Part shown: piece by piece, positions 35,419 through 43,401 of the stretch
How positions within the stretch are numbered: the first letter of the stretch is position 1
How the letters are laid out: each line of letters begins with the position of its first letter
From: Synechococcus sp. LTW-R
GTDB taxonomy: Bacteria; Cyanobacteriota; Cyanobacteriia; PCC-6307; Cyanobiaceae
Assembly: GCF_014217875.1 (NCBI RefSeq)
Contig: NZ_CP059060.1
Location: 496,001 to 560,000, forward strand
DNA: 64,000 bases
Direction: 5' to 3'
Translations under genes and position numbers: made by a program
The notes under the pieces: model-generated
Told to the model about the DNA's origin: nothing
The model's database searches: none
Seen by the model: only the letters and a program-made list of their open reading frames with translations

Positions 35419-36473
35419 GGCCGCTCACCCTTCGCCAACTCCCAGCCATTCAGGACGTCCTGGATCAGCACCTCCCGAACGATGACCTGGAGGCAGACCG
35501 CGAGCGGCAGGGCTAAGAGCAGGCCCAGCGGTCCAAAGATGACCGTGAACAGGAACTGGGCAATTAAGGTCAGCCCCGGCAATAATTTCACCTGGTGGTG
35601 CATCACCGATGGGGTGATCAGGTAGCTCTCAATGTGTTGGATGACCACATAGAGCAGTAAGACAAACAGCGCCTTCAGCGGCGAATCCAGCAACGCCACC
35701 GACATCGGAAAGACCGTGCTCAGGGTCGGGCCGACGTTGGGGATGACGTTCAACAGGCCGGCCAAGAGGGCATTGGCAGCCACCAACTTCACCCCGAGCA
35801 GCGACAGGCCGATCGCGGCCAACACACCGACGCAGAGCGAACTGATCAGCACCCCAGCCATCCAGCTGCTCAAGGCCTCCCCGCAGAGAGTGAGCACGTC
35901 GCGGAAGCGACGCCGGTAAAACGAGGGAACCAGAAGGATCGCGATCTCCCGGTAGGCCTTGGGTTGGATCGCCACCATCAAGCTGACGGCGATCACAAAC
36001 AGCAACTCCAACAAGCCACTGCCGAGGTTTCCGGCCACGCCGAGCAGTTTGAGCAGGCCGTCTGTGGGATCCAGGCTGGCGCTGCCTTGGTTTTGCCAGC
36101 TCTGCTGCAACCACTGCAGCGCCTCACGGCCATAGAGCATCTGGCTGCTCTGATCAAGGCTGCTGCGCAGCAGTTGCATGGCCACCTGCAGGGCGGCGGG
36201 GAGTTGCCTGAGCAGCTCCTGGAATTCGGCGATGAAGGGTGGAATGACCACCGCCGTGGTCAGCACCGCGAGCAGGAGTAGACCCCCCAAGCTGAGGGAC
36301 AGCGCAGCGGCGCGGTTACAGCGCAGTCGCTCTTGGGTGACACCCACCAGGGTGCAAATCGCCATGGCGAGCACCACGGCGGCAAAGACCAGGACGAGGA
36401 CCTCGCGCAAGGACCACAGCAGCAGCGCTGCCGCTGCTGTGGCGATCAATCCGAGCCACTGGCCGAATCTCAA
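35415..36473 (-). CDS. AI-2E family transporter (second of a tandem pair)
   Basis: 352 residues, the paralogue of the following gene. It shares the layout: several N-terminal spans, a soluble stretch (LRQLPAALQVAMQLLRSSL), and a C-terminal block with WMAGVLISSLCVG, VIPNVGPTLSTVFPMSVALL and IESYLITPSVMHHQVKLLPG. The two copies are clearly diverged, so the duplication is old or they work as different subunits. Substrate unknown. Confidence 0.85.
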   Translation of the reverse strand: MRFGQWLGLIATAAAALLLWSLREVLVLVFAAVVLAMAICTLVGVTQERLRCNRAAALSLSLGGLLLLAVLTTAVVIPPFIAEFQELLRQLPAALQVAMQLLRSSLDQSSQMLYGREALQWLQQSWQNQGSASLDPTDGLLKLLGVAGNLGSGLLELLFVIAVSLMVAIQPKAYREIAILLVPSFYRRRFRDVLTLCGEALSSWMAGVLISSLCVGVLAAIGLSLLGVKLVAANALLAGLLNVIPNVGPTLSTVFPMSVALLDSPLKALFVLLLYVVIQHIESYLITPSVMHHQVKLLPGLTLIAQFLFTVIFGPLGLLLALPLAVCLQVIVREVLIQDVLNGWELAKGERP

Positions 36474-36499
36474 AGGGGAAGGCCGACTCGTGTTGTTTT

Positions 36500-36517
36500 A
36501 GCGCCGATTGCGGCGCT
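36500..36517. other. perfect 7-bp hairpin between psb28 and the AI-2E genes
   Basis: AGCGCCG (36500-36506) pairs with CGGCGCT (36511-36517) around ATTG. The run TTTT lies before the stem on the plus strand, so neither strand has the stem-then-T-run of a rho-independent terminator. It sits just after the psb28 stop on the minus strand and may slow or process that transcript. Confidence 0.4.
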
Positions 36518-36522
36518 TGAAT

Positions 36523-36891
36523 TCAGTTGGCGTCCCCTTCGCCGGCGTCCTCGTTCTTCTTCTGGGCAAAGCCCAGGTCATTGGCCTGGGCGTAGCGCTC
36601 CGCAAAACGCATGAAGCGCTCGAAGTCGTCGGTGGTTTTCCAGGTGTAAGTGGCCTCTAGGCCGGCCGGCTTGCCATTGACGAACTTCGCATTGACATCG
36701 CGGGTCACCATTTGGCCCTCTTCATCGACCATGTACATGCCGCCGATGTCGGCCATGCTCTCGGGGGAGAGGGCCTGGGGCTGGTCAAAGATGAAGATCG
36801 CCTGGCCGGTGCGGCCATCGCGCGAACGGGTCATCCGGATGTCGGGCACGACCGGCTCATCCACACCGGGGAAAAACTGGATCGCGGCCAT
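36523..36891 (-). CDS. psb28: photosystem II assembly protein Psb28
   Basis: 122 residues. The N-terminal [21 protein letters not shown] and central [37 protein letters not shown] and [20 protein letters not shown] are characteristic of Psb28. This cytoplasmic-side factor binds PSII assembly intermediates (CP47/D1-D2 region). It has a short charged C-terminal tail ([12 protein letters not shown]). It follows mnmH on the same strand after about 25 bases. Confidence 0.95.
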   Translation of the reverse strand: MAAIQFFPGVDEPVVPDIRMTRSRDGRTGQAIFIFDQPQALSPESMADIGGMYMVDEEGQMVTRDVNAKFVNGKPAGLEATYTWKTTDDFERFMRFAERYAQANDLGFAQKKNEDAGEGDAN

Positions 36892-36915
36892 TGCCCGTCG
36901 TCGTAAAGGCTGATC

Positions 36916-37977
36916 CTAGTGATGCTGCTTGGCCGATCTGGTGGCAAGACCGCTCGCGATCAGCTGGTCTGCGGCCGCCGTCGCCGAGAGCCCCGCTAAA
37001 TCACGCCGTTCCGGTGGCGTCAGGGACTCCTCTTGGCCATGGCGCTCCAGCTCATGGTCGTAGCAGCGGTCGTAGTAATCGAGCATTTGGGCGCAGGCCC
37101 CATGCCAGTCCCGCACGGCGATCGCCTCCAGGGCCGTCGTGGTGCGTTGCGGGCCCAGGCGCCGGGCGATGCGTTGGGTGGCTTCAGCCAGGGCGTCCGG
37201 GTCCTGGACGCCGTAGACCTCCACCAGCTGATCGAGACGCTCCGCCACGGGGCGTGTGATTTCCAGCAGTGGTGCTGCTTGCATCTGCCGCCAGAGTCCG
37301 GCTGGGATCCGGCAGCGGCCCACTTGAACACTTTCCGCTTCAAGCCAGATCTGGGGTGCCGCGCGCTGCTCGTTCAGCACCGCCGCGATCCGATTCTCAA
37401 AGGCCTCCGTGCTCGGTTGGGCGGGTAGGCCCAGGCCGCCAAAGCTGCTGCCGCGGTGATGGGCGAGTCCCTCCAGGTCCACGATGGCCACCCCCCGTTC
37501 TGCGAGTGCCAGCAGAAGGTCTGTTTTGCCGGTTCCCGTGCGTCCCCCCAGCAGATGGATCGGCCAGGGCTGCTCCATCAGCTCCAGAACCCAGCGGCGG
37601 TAGCTCTTGTAGCCGCCCTCCAGGACCATGGCCTGGAGATTGAGGGTCTCGGCGAGCCAGGCCATGCTCCCTGAACGCATGCCCCCCCGCCAGCAGTGGA
37701 TCCTCAAGGGTTGGCCTGGGCTCTGGCTGCTCCACTCCTGAAGGGTCTCGCCAAGGAGGGCCAATTTCGGCCCCACCAGGGAGAGCCCCAGCTGCACCGC
37801 TGCGGTCCGCCCGACCTGCTTGTAGGTCGTTCCGACTTCGGCGCGCTCGAGGTCGCTGAACAGTGGCAGGTTCTTGGCGCCCGGGATGTGTCCCTTTTCG
37901 AATTCCGCGGGAGCACGGACATCCACGACGGGACCTTGGCTTTGCAGGAAGGCCTCGATGGATTGCCGGTCAGCCAT
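36916..37977 (-). CDS. mnmH: tRNA 2-selenouridine/geranyl-2-thiouridine synthase
   Basis: 353 residues. The N-terminal rhodanese domain has VDVRAPAEFEKGHIPGA and an active-site Cys in LRIHCWRGGMRSGSM. The C-terminal P-loop domain has LLGGRTGTGKTDLLLAL. This is the MnmH/SelU architecture, which modifies the wobble uridine of tRNAs for Lys, Glu and Gln. Selenophosphate synthase, needed for the selenium reaction, is not in the window, so the actual product (geranyl, seleno or sulfur exchange) is open. Confidence 0.92.
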   Translation of the reverse strand: MADRQSIEAFLQSQGPVVDVRAPAEFEKGHIPGAKNLPLFSDLERAEVGTTYKQVGRTAAVQLGLSLVGPKLALLGETLQEWSSQSPGQPLRIHCWRGGMRSGSMAWLAETLNLQAMVLEGGYKSYRRWVLELMEQPWPIHLLGGRTGTGKTDLLLALAERGVAIVDLEGLAHHRGSSFGGLGLPAQPSTEAFENRIAAVLNEQRAAPQIWLEAESVQVGRCRIPAGLWRQMQAAPLLEITRPVAERLDQLVEVYGVQDPDALAEATQRIARRLGPQRTTTALEAIAVRDWHGACAQMLDYYDRCYDHELERHGQEESLTPPERRDLAGLSATAAADQLIASGLATRSAKQHH

Positions 37978-38074
37978 GACGTTGATCCTGTTGGGGCCTC
38001 CAGCCGCTAGTCGACTGCAATGCCTGACATAGTGGGCCAGCGCTGTCAGGCCAGCGTCAGGTCAGCCCTTTTCC

Positions 38075-38797
38075 ATGCTTTCTGGTCCACCCGTCACCAC
38101 CACGCTCAGCGCTGACCAGTTGATTGAGCGCTTCGTCAGCAGCGCTCCGCGTCAGCGTCGCTCGCTGCTGCCGCAAGTTCTGAAGCGCAGCAGTGAATGC
38201 CGCCCCTTGATCGCCGACCAGATCGACCGCTGGGATGCCACGGGAGACGACTGGGCCTGCGGCACCTTGATCCAGCTCCTGGTCTCTGAAGAGGACGCCC
38301 TCTCCCAATCTTTCTGGTCCCGCTACTCCGAAGGTTGGCTAGCCGTCACCAGCGGCCAAGGGCTGAACTACACCCCTCTGCAGCTGGCGCTGATCCGCCA
38401 GGACTTTGAGGAAGCGGACCGTCTAACTAGCGAGCACCTCCGCCAGCTGGCCGGGCCTGCCGCCGAGAAGCGCGGCTACGTCTACTACTCCGAGGTCCCG
38501 CCCATGGCCTCCGTTGACCTCGAATCCCTCGATCGCCTCTGGGTGACCTTCTCCCAGGCCCGCTTTGGCTTCTCCGTTCAATTGCGTCTGCTGCGCAGTT
38601 TGGGCAATCGCTGGGAGCAGCTTTGGCCGCGGATTGGCTGGAAGCAGGCGGGACTCTGGACCCGCTACCCCAAAGCCTTCACCTGGTCGTTGGAGGCCCC
38701 GGAGGGTCATATGCCCCTGGTCAATCAGTTGCGCGGCGTGCGCCTGATGGATGCCTTGCTCTCCCATCCCGGGGTGCAACAACGCGTTCCGTCCTGA
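38075..38797 (+). CDS. GUN4-domain protein
   Basis: 240 residues. The N-terminal 80 or so residues are helical, and the C-terminal GUN4 core shows LALIRQDFEEADRLT, SLDRLWVTFSQARFGFSVQ and a run ending PEGHMPLVNQLRGVRLMDAL. GUN4 binds protoporphyrin IX/Mg-protoporphyrin and stimulates Mg-chelatase in chlorophyll synthesis. I see no kinase or other extra domain, so it could be the chelatase cofactor itself. Divergent from mnmH, with 97 bases between starts. Confidence 0.88.
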   Translation: MLSGPPVTTTLSADQLIERFVSSAPRQRRSLLPQVLKRSSECRPLIADQIDRWDATGDDWACGTLIQLLVSEEDALSQSFWSRYSEGWLAVTSGQGLNYTPLQLALIRQDFEEADRLTSEHLRQLAGPAAEKRGYVYYSEVPPMASVDLESLDRLWVTFSQARFGFSVQLRLLRSLGNRWEQLWPRIGWKQAGLWTRYPKAFTWSLEAPEGHMPLVNQLRGVRLMDALLSHPGVQQRVPS

Positions 38798-38859
38798 AGC
38801 GCAGCCCTGCACTCAGGGGTAGGGTCGATTGAACCGCTGTTTCCCCTCTTTGGGGCTCC

Positions 38860-39249
38860 ATGGCGCTGCGTTGGGCTGACTTCATCACCCCATCAACCCT
38901 GCAACTGGCTCCGCTGCTGGAGCTGTTGCTGGAGCCGATTCAAACGGCCGAGCAGTTGGCCACGCTCCAGCTCGGGCTCCAAGAGGTCTTGGTGAATGCC
39001 GTCCGGCACGGCAACGGCAATGACCCGCTGAAGTGTGTGCGCGTTCGCCGGATCCTGACCCCCCGCTGGTGCGTCTTTCAGGTGCAGGACGAGGGACCAG
39101 GGGTTCCGCCTCAAGCACGCTTAGCGGCCCTTCCCGAACGCCTCGATGCCCTGAGCGGTCGCGGTTTCTTTCTGATCCACCAGTGCTTTGACGATGTGCG
39201 CTGGAGCCGCCGCGGCAACCGGGTTCAGGTGGCGCTGCGCCGGGCCTAG
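38860..39249 (+). CDS. anti-sigma regulatory factor-like serine kinase (HATPase)
   Basis: 129 residues with a GHKL ATPase fold of the RsbW/SpoIIAB class. The N box is LGLQEVLVNAVRHGN, the G1 box is QDEGPGVPP and the G2 box is SGRGFFLIHQ. Proteins of this class phosphorylate STAS antagonists and hold a target regulator inactive. A candidate STAS partner is encoded far away at 12040. Its stop overlaps the end of the convergent DUF6439-like gene by four bases. Confidence 0.85.
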   Translation: MALRWADFITPSTLQLAPLLELLLEPIQTAEQLATLQLGLQEVLVNAVRHGNGNDPLKCVRVRRILTPRWCVFQVQDEGPGVPPQARLAALPERLDALSGRGFFLIHQCFDDVRWSRRGNRVQVALRRA

Positions 39250-39578
39250 TGGCCGTGGCTCGGGCAGCCCGGGTCTTTGCGCTCTCCGGTCAGCCAACCC
39301 AGGGCATGTTCCACCAGTGCGGTCGCTTCCAGTCGCTGTGGGCTAACGGTGGCCGCCGCGGGACTGTTCTCCGCGTCGAGGAGCAACACGAGTGCTGCCA
39401 CCAGTTGCTCGGCCGCCCGTCGTTGGGGCTGTCCTTTCAGGGCATGCCAGTCCTGGTTGCCGATCGCGAGCTTCTGGTGCAGCGCTTGCGCCAGCTGCTG
39501 ACTCTCCAGGGGCCATTCCTTTGGATTTTGCTTTGCCTGATGAGCCTGCACTGGACGGATCCGTTCGGATCGGGTCAT
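39246..39578 (-). CDS. DUF6439-like conserved protein
   Basis: 110 residues from ATG 39578. The core SQQLAQALHQKLAIGNQDWHAL, then AAEQLVAALVLLLD and TALVEHALGWLTGE, resembles a small conserved helical family of cyanobacteria, recalled as DUF6439. No membrane segment or catalytic motif. A longer frame extends to 39773 through the start of the divergent gene; I favour the shorter start. Only nine bases separate it from the divergent gene at 39588. Confidence 0.6.
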   Translation of the reverse strand: MTRSERIRPVQAHQAKQNPKEWPLESQQLAQALHQKLAIGNQDWHALKGQPQRRAAEQLVAALVLLLDAENSPAAATVSPQRLEATALVEHALGWLTGERKDPGCPSHGH

Positions 39579-39587
39579 CCTGACGCC

Positions 39588-39860
39588 ATGCAACAGCGAC
39601 CGCGTTCCCCTTATCAGCCGATCCGCTGGCTGCATCAGCTCGCCAACCTCCTGGCCACGGTCTCTGCAGCTGAACGCCTCGACCCGGCCGACGACAGTCT
39701 TCAGGCCCGTCGCCTGCGCCAGCGCCTGGCGGCGGCCCAGCGTTTGCTCGATCCTCTGCCGGCTCCGCTCCAAGCGAGCGTCTGGAGTGAGCGGGCGGTC
39801 TGGCAGTTTCTGCGTTGGGGTGGCCTTGGGGCGCTGCTGGCTGTGCTCCTGAAGCGCTAA
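39588..39860 (+). CDS. small protein with C-terminal membrane anchor, unknown
   Basis: 90 residues from ATG 39588. A helical region (IRWLHQLANLLATVSAAERL, then RRLRQRLAAAQRLLDPL) ends in a hydrophobic tail (WGGLGALLAVLLKR) suited to a tail anchor. An open frame continues upstream to 39249, but that part is antisense to the DUF6439-like gene and lacks coding features. Function unknown. Confidence 0.55.
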   Translation: MQQRPRSPYQPIRWLHQLANLLATVSAAERLDPADDSLQARRLRQRLAAAQRLLDPLPAPLQASVWSERAVWQFLRWGGLGALLAVLLKR

Positions 39861-39870
39861 CGCGGGCCGA

Positions 39871-40182
39871 CTACGCCGCGACCTGGATCAAGGACTGCTC
39901 GGCGGGTGCTGCGTTTGGATCCAGCTCCAACCCTTCAACGCCCTGATCGGCGCTGGCCGGGGCCAGCCGCTCTCCACGAAGCCATGCGGCATGAAGAGCG
40001 CGGCGGCGGCGATCCTCGGCAAGGACCAACCGGTCCGCGGCTGCGATCGGGCTTTCACCGTGGCGTAGAGGGGTGCGTAGGCAGATCCCAAAGCCGCGGG
40101 CTTCCACTTGAACGCCCCCTTCCATCAGCACGGTCTGGAAGGTCCAGCCCATCAGCCATCGCACCTTGAAGGGATTGCTCAT
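39871..40182 (-). CDS. small conserved-type hypothetical protein
   Basis: 103 residues, soluble. The first half looks beta-rich (WTFQTVLMEGGVQVEARGFGI), then helical and Arg-rich (AAADRLVLAEDRRRRALHAAW), ending in an acidic Ala/Pro tail. It converges on the 90-residue gene with ten bases between stops, and sits about 55 bases after the methyltransferase gene on the same strand. No family recognised. Confidence 0.55.
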   Translation of the reverse strand: MSNPFKVRWLMGWTFQTVLMEGGVQVEARGFGICLRTPLRHGESPIAAADRLVLAEDRRRRALHAAWLRGERLAPASADQGVEGLELDPNAAPAEQSLIQVAA

Positions 40183-40237
40183 CCGCCGTTTCGGTTTCGA
40201 AGACCCTATGGACTTTTCCGGCGGTAGCCCGCCTGTG

Positions 40238-41293
40238 TCAGGGCTTGGTGGCAGTCCAGACGCGTGTCATCAGATGGGATTGAGCCCGAATCCCGCTAAA
40301 GCCCGCAGCGCTGAGGCGCGCATCGATGTCATCGGCGATGTAATCCCGGTAGTAGGGCTCATGGAAGACGCGGCGGAAGTTGTCCATCGCCACTTCAAAT
40401 TGCGGTGAGTCGGCCAGTTGGACGGAATCGGCCAGCACCAGGACACCACCCGGTTCGAGCACGCGGAAGCAGTCGTTGATCACGGCTTGACGCGCCTCCG
40501 CGGGCAGCTCGTGCATCAAGAAGACACAGGTCACCCCCTGCATGCTTCCTTCGGCGAAGGGCATCGCTTCGGCATTGCCCTGCACCAGCTGGGGCAGTTC
40601 CGTAGGGCGTTGGGAGAGCCAACGGTTGGCTTGGCGCAGATAGGAAGAGGACAAGTCCAGGCCGCACAGTTGGGCCTTGGGCAGGGCCGCTCGCAGTTGG
40701 TGCAAGGTGCGTCCAGTGCCTGTGGCAACGTCCAAGACCCGCAGCGCACTGGCTGGACGTCCTTCAAACGCGCGCAGCCCCTGCAGCAGAGGCTTGATCA
40801 CGCGACGGCGCATCGGGTCTGCGGTGCCATTGAAGAGGATTTCCACCTGCAGGTCGTAGAGCGATGCCGAGTGGTCGCTCAGATAGCCATCGGTTTGGTG
40901 GTGGAAGTTCTGCAGGTAGTAATCGGGATAGTTCTCCTGCTCGACGTTGGTGGGCAGATCACGCACATTCCGCTCCGAGCGCCTGGCCCAGGTGCTCGGC
41001 ATATCCAGCCAGACCAGGGGATAGCGGGCGGCCCAATCGCCCCAAGGGGCGTCAAAGAGCAGGGAGGTTGGATAAAGGCCGGCTTCAGCCTCCTGCCAAT
41101 CCACGTCTAACAACGCTTTATGGGAGGCCTGGAGGCCCCGCAGCATCTCGGGTGGGATGGGCAGGGTTTTAGGCGCGCCGTCCGGGGCGACCAGTTCCAT
41201 CAAGCGGGTGCTGATCTCCTTGTGGGCGACCCCGACCAGGCTCTTGCCCTGTTGCAGGGCCTCATAGGCGAGCTTGGTGACGGCGTCAGCCAT
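40238..41293 (-). CDS. class I SAM-dependent methyltransferase, unknown substrate
   Basis: 351 residues. The C-terminal 200 residues are a Rossmann methyltransferase with motif I VLDVATGTGRTLHQL, acidic LCGLDLSSSYLRQA and the post-motif FLMHELPAEARQAVINDCFR, as in UbiE-type enzymes. The first 150 or so residues are a less familiar helical region with LYPTSLLFDAPWGDWAARYP and YPDYYLQNFHHQTDGYLS. The target may be a lipid or quinone, but this is inference. Upstream, in the divergent region, lies a perfect NtcA-type palindrome with a possible minus-strand -10 box. Confidence 0.8.
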   Translation of the reverse strand: MADAVTKLAYEALQQGKSLVGVAHKEISTRLMELVAPDGAPKTLPIPPEMLRGLQASHKALLDVDWQEAEAGLYPTSLLFDAPWGDWAARYPLVWLDMPSTWARRSERNVRDLPTNVEQENYPDYYLQNFHHQTDGYLSDHSASLYDLQVEILFNGTADPMRRRVIKPLLQGLRAFEGRPASALRVLDVATGTGRTLHQLRAALPKAQLCGLDLSSSYLRQANRWLSQRPTELPQLVQGNAEAMPFAEGSMQGVTCVFLMHELPAEARQAVINDCFRVLEPGGVLVLADSVQLADSPQFEVAMDNFRRVFHEPYYRDYIADDIDARLSAAGFSGIRAQSHLMTRVWTATKP

Positions 41294-41407
41294 GGGCGGG
41301 ATTCAGGTGCAATGAAGCGATATCCATTTCAGCCGATGGAACGGCACTGCCGTGGCCCTGTATCGCCTTGAACCCAGGTCAAGATTAATGGAGTTACGGG
41401 CCATTCG

Positions 41408-41421
41408 GTAGTAACCGCTAC
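41408..41421. promoter_or_regulatory. perfect NtcA-type palindrome (GTA-N8-TAC)
   Basis: GTA, eight bases, TAC, the exact consensus for the global nitrogen regulator NtcA. On the minus strand TAATCT (41387-41382) lies 20 bases beyond it as a possible -10, close to the usual 22-23 spacing, which would activate the methyltransferase gene. It also lies 34 bases before the start of the plus-strand 76-codon gene, where NtcA would more likely repress. Which gene it serves cannot be told from sequence. Confidence 0.5.
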
Positions 41422-41455
41422 AGAATGAAGGTGTGAAGCAGGAGGAAGGAGGCCA

Positions 41456-41686
41456 ATGATCGAGTCCACCCCCACCGCTCGCTTAAACGAGCCCCACTAC
41501 GTCGCTTGGGTGCGTGAGCGCCAGCGCAACGCCCGTCGTGTCTCTGGTTGGCTGTCCCAGCGCCGTGCCAAGCCCGATTTGGACCATGAAGAGCGGGTGG
41601 ATGCCCAAACCTTGATCTGGGCTGAGCGCCACGCCCATGAACAACGGCTGCATGACAGCGCCCTCGAGCAGCTTCGCCACGGCTGA
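41456..41686 (+). CDS. small Arg-rich hypothetical protein beside glnA
   Basis: 76 residues with no membrane segment. The central part YVAWVRERQRNARRVSGWL and the His-rich RHAHEQRLHDSALEQLRH look helical, with many Arg balanced by acidic residues. The ribosome site is strong (GGAGGAAGGAGG before ATG). It converges on glnA with the glnA terminator between them. A perfect NtcA palindrome lies just upstream. Its size and position recall the NtcA-repressed glutamine synthetase inactivating factors of other cyanobacteria, but I see no clear sequence match. Confidence 0.7.
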   Translation: MIESTPTARLNEPHYVAWVRERQRNARRVSGWLSQRRAKPDLDHEERVDAQTLIWAERHAHEQRLHDSALEQLRHG

Positions 41687-41694
41687 GTCGGCAT

Positions 41695-41720
41695 AAAAAA
41701 GCCCCGGCCGAAGCCGGGGC
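41695..41720 (-). terminator. rho-independent terminator of glnA
   Basis: GCCCCGGC (41701-41708) pairs with GCCGGGGC (41713-41720), an 8-bp all-GC stem with a 4-base loop, followed by six T on the minus strand. It lies 20 bases beyond the glnA stop. No T-run follows on the plus strand, so it serves glnA rather than the 76-codon gene. Confidence 0.9.
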
Positions 41721-41740
41721 AGTGGTTGCTGCGACGTTGA

Positions 41741-43159
41741 TCAGGCGTCGTAGTACATGGTGAATTCGTGGGGGTGGGGCCGCTGACGCAGCTGCTGCAC
41801 CTCCTCGTACTTCAGTGCGATCCAGTTGTCGATGAAGTCTTCGGTGAAGACGCCACCGGCCAGCAGGTATTCGTGGTCGGCCTTCAGGGCTTCGAGGGAG
41901 CCGTTGAGGGAGGCGGGGACGGTGGAGATCTTCGCCAGTTCCTCGGCGGGCAGCTCGAAGAGGTCGACGTCGGTGCCGTTACCGGGATCGATCTGGTTCT
42001 TGATGCCGTCGATGCCGGCCATGAGCATGGCGGCAAAGCCCAGGTAGGGGTTGGCGAGGGCGTCGCCGGAGCGGAACTCCAAGCGCTTGGCCTTGGGGTT
42101 CGACCCGGTCAGCGGGATGCGGACGGCGGCGGAACGGTTGCCCTGGGAGTACACCAGATTCACGGGCGCCTCGAAGCCTGGCACCAGGCGCTTGTAGCTG
42201 TTGGTGGTGGGGTTGGTGAAAGCCAGGAAGCTCGGGGCGTGCTTCAGCAGGCCGCCGATGTACCAACGGGCGGTCTGGGACAGGTTGGCGTAGGTGCCGT
42301 CGCCCCACATCAGGGTGTCGCCATTCTTCCAGATGCTCTGGTGGACGTGCATGCCGCTGCCGTTGTCGGCAAAGATCGGCTTGGGCATGAACGTGGCAGT
42401 TTTGCCGTACTTCTTGGCAACGTTGCGCACGACGTACTTGTAGATCATCACGTTGTCGGCCGCGGTGATCAGCTCGGCGAATTTCATACCGAGCTCGTGC
42501 TGCGAGGTGGCCACCTCGTGGTGGTGCTTCTCAATGGGAACCCCCAGGGAGCCCATGGTGAGGAGCATCTCGGTCCTCATGTCCTGAAGGGTGTCGTTGG
42601 GGGCGACGGGGAAGTAGCCCTCCTTCAGTTGGATCTTGTTGGCGAGGTTGCCGCCCTCTTCAACCCGATCCGTGTTCCAGGGGTTCTCGATCGAGTCGAC
42701 GCTGTAGAAGCTTGAACCGTTCGCGCTCTTGTAGCGGACGTCGTCGAAAACGAAGAATTCGGGCTCGGGACCGAAGTAAGCGGTGTCGGCGAGGCCGGTG
42801 GAACCCAGATAGTCCAGGGCCTTTTGGGCCAGGGCCCGCGGGCAGCGGGAGTAGGGCTTGCCGCTGCGGGGCTCCTGAATCGAGCAGATCAGGCTGAGGG
42901 TCTTGTGGCCGTAGAAGGGGTCGATCCAGGCGGTGTTCGGGTCGGGCACCATGGCCATGTCCGACTCGTTGATGGCTTTCCAGCCGCGGATCGAAGAGCC
43001 ATCAAAGGCCACGCCCTCGGTGAAGGCTTCCTCTTCCACCAGGTCAGGGGTGACCGTGAGGTGCTGCCACTTGCCGTGGAGATCAATGAACTTCAGGTCG
43101 ATCAGTTCAATGCCTTCGTCCTTGATCTGACGGAGGACGTCCTGGGCGGTCTTGGCCAT
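41741..43159 (-). CDS. glnA: glutamine synthetase, type I
   Basis: Assimilates ammonium by making glutamine from glutamate and ATP; dodecameric and cytoplasmic. 472 residues. [42 protein letters not shown] and [19 protein letters not shown] are the family signatures. At the position of the adenylylated Tyr of enteric enzymes the sequence reads DLFELPAEE, so Phe replaces Tyr and adenylylation is impossible. This agrees with cyanobacteria using NtcA and inactivating proteins instead. ATG 43159 starts [14 protein letters not shown] good NtcA promoter lies upstream. Confidence 0.97.
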   Translation of the reverse strand: MAKTAQDVLRQIKDEGIELIDLKFIDLHGKWQHLTVTPDLVEEEAFTEGVAFDGSSIRGWKAINESDMAMVPDPNTAWIDPFYGHKTLSLICSIQEPRSGKPYSRCPRALAQKALDYLGSTGLADTAYFGPEPEFFVFDDVRYKSANGSSFYSVDSIENPWNTDRVEEGGNLANKIQLKEGYFPVAPNDTLQDMRTEMLLTMGSLGVPIEKHHHEVATSQHELGMKFAELITAADNVMIYKYVVRNVAKKYGKTATFMPKPIFADNGSGMHVHQSIWKNGDTLMWGDGTYANLSQTARWYIGGLLKHAPSFLAFTNPTTNSYKRLVPGFEAPVNLVYSQGNRSAAVRIPLTGSNPKAKRLEFRSGDALANPYLGFAAMLMAGIDGIKNQIDPGNGTDVDLFELPAEELAKISTVPASLNGSLEALKADHEYLLAGGVFTEDFIDNWIALKYEEVQQLRQRPHPHEFTMYYDA

Positions 43160-43209
43160 GACGCGTCGAAAGTGGCTGGGTGGGTGCCCGCCTATACCGG
43201 GCGGGAGTG

Positions 43210-43252
43210 ACGGTACGGACTGGGTTGGGACCTGCTTTGTATCACCGGTAAC
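43210..43252 (-). promoter_or_regulatory. NtcA-activated promoter of glnA
   Basis: On the minus strand GTT-N8-TAC (43252-43239) is one base off the NtcA consensus GTA-N8-TAC. After 23 bases comes TACCGT (43215-43210), matching the TAN3T -10 box of class II NtcA promoters at the standard spacing. The site lies about 50-90 bases before the glnA start. Binding is inferred from the pattern and from the known NtcA control of glnA in cyanobacteria. Confidence 0.65.
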
Positions 43253-43401
43253 CAAATGGGCGACTGATGGGCCTGCTTTTCGCCGGCGTCGCAGTTTGAG
43301 TAACCGTTTCTGTCAACTTCTTCAAAGGCTCGATCCAGCAAGGGATCTGGACGTTTGCCGGTGCTACGGTCCGCCTCAGGTGCGTCGATCTCTCACCCCC
43401 C

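Noticed and set aside
39249-39587. N-terminal extension of the 90-residue plus-strand gene
   Set aside because: The extension is antisense to the DUF6439-like gene, which has the better coding pattern; ATG 39588 gives a compact protein.
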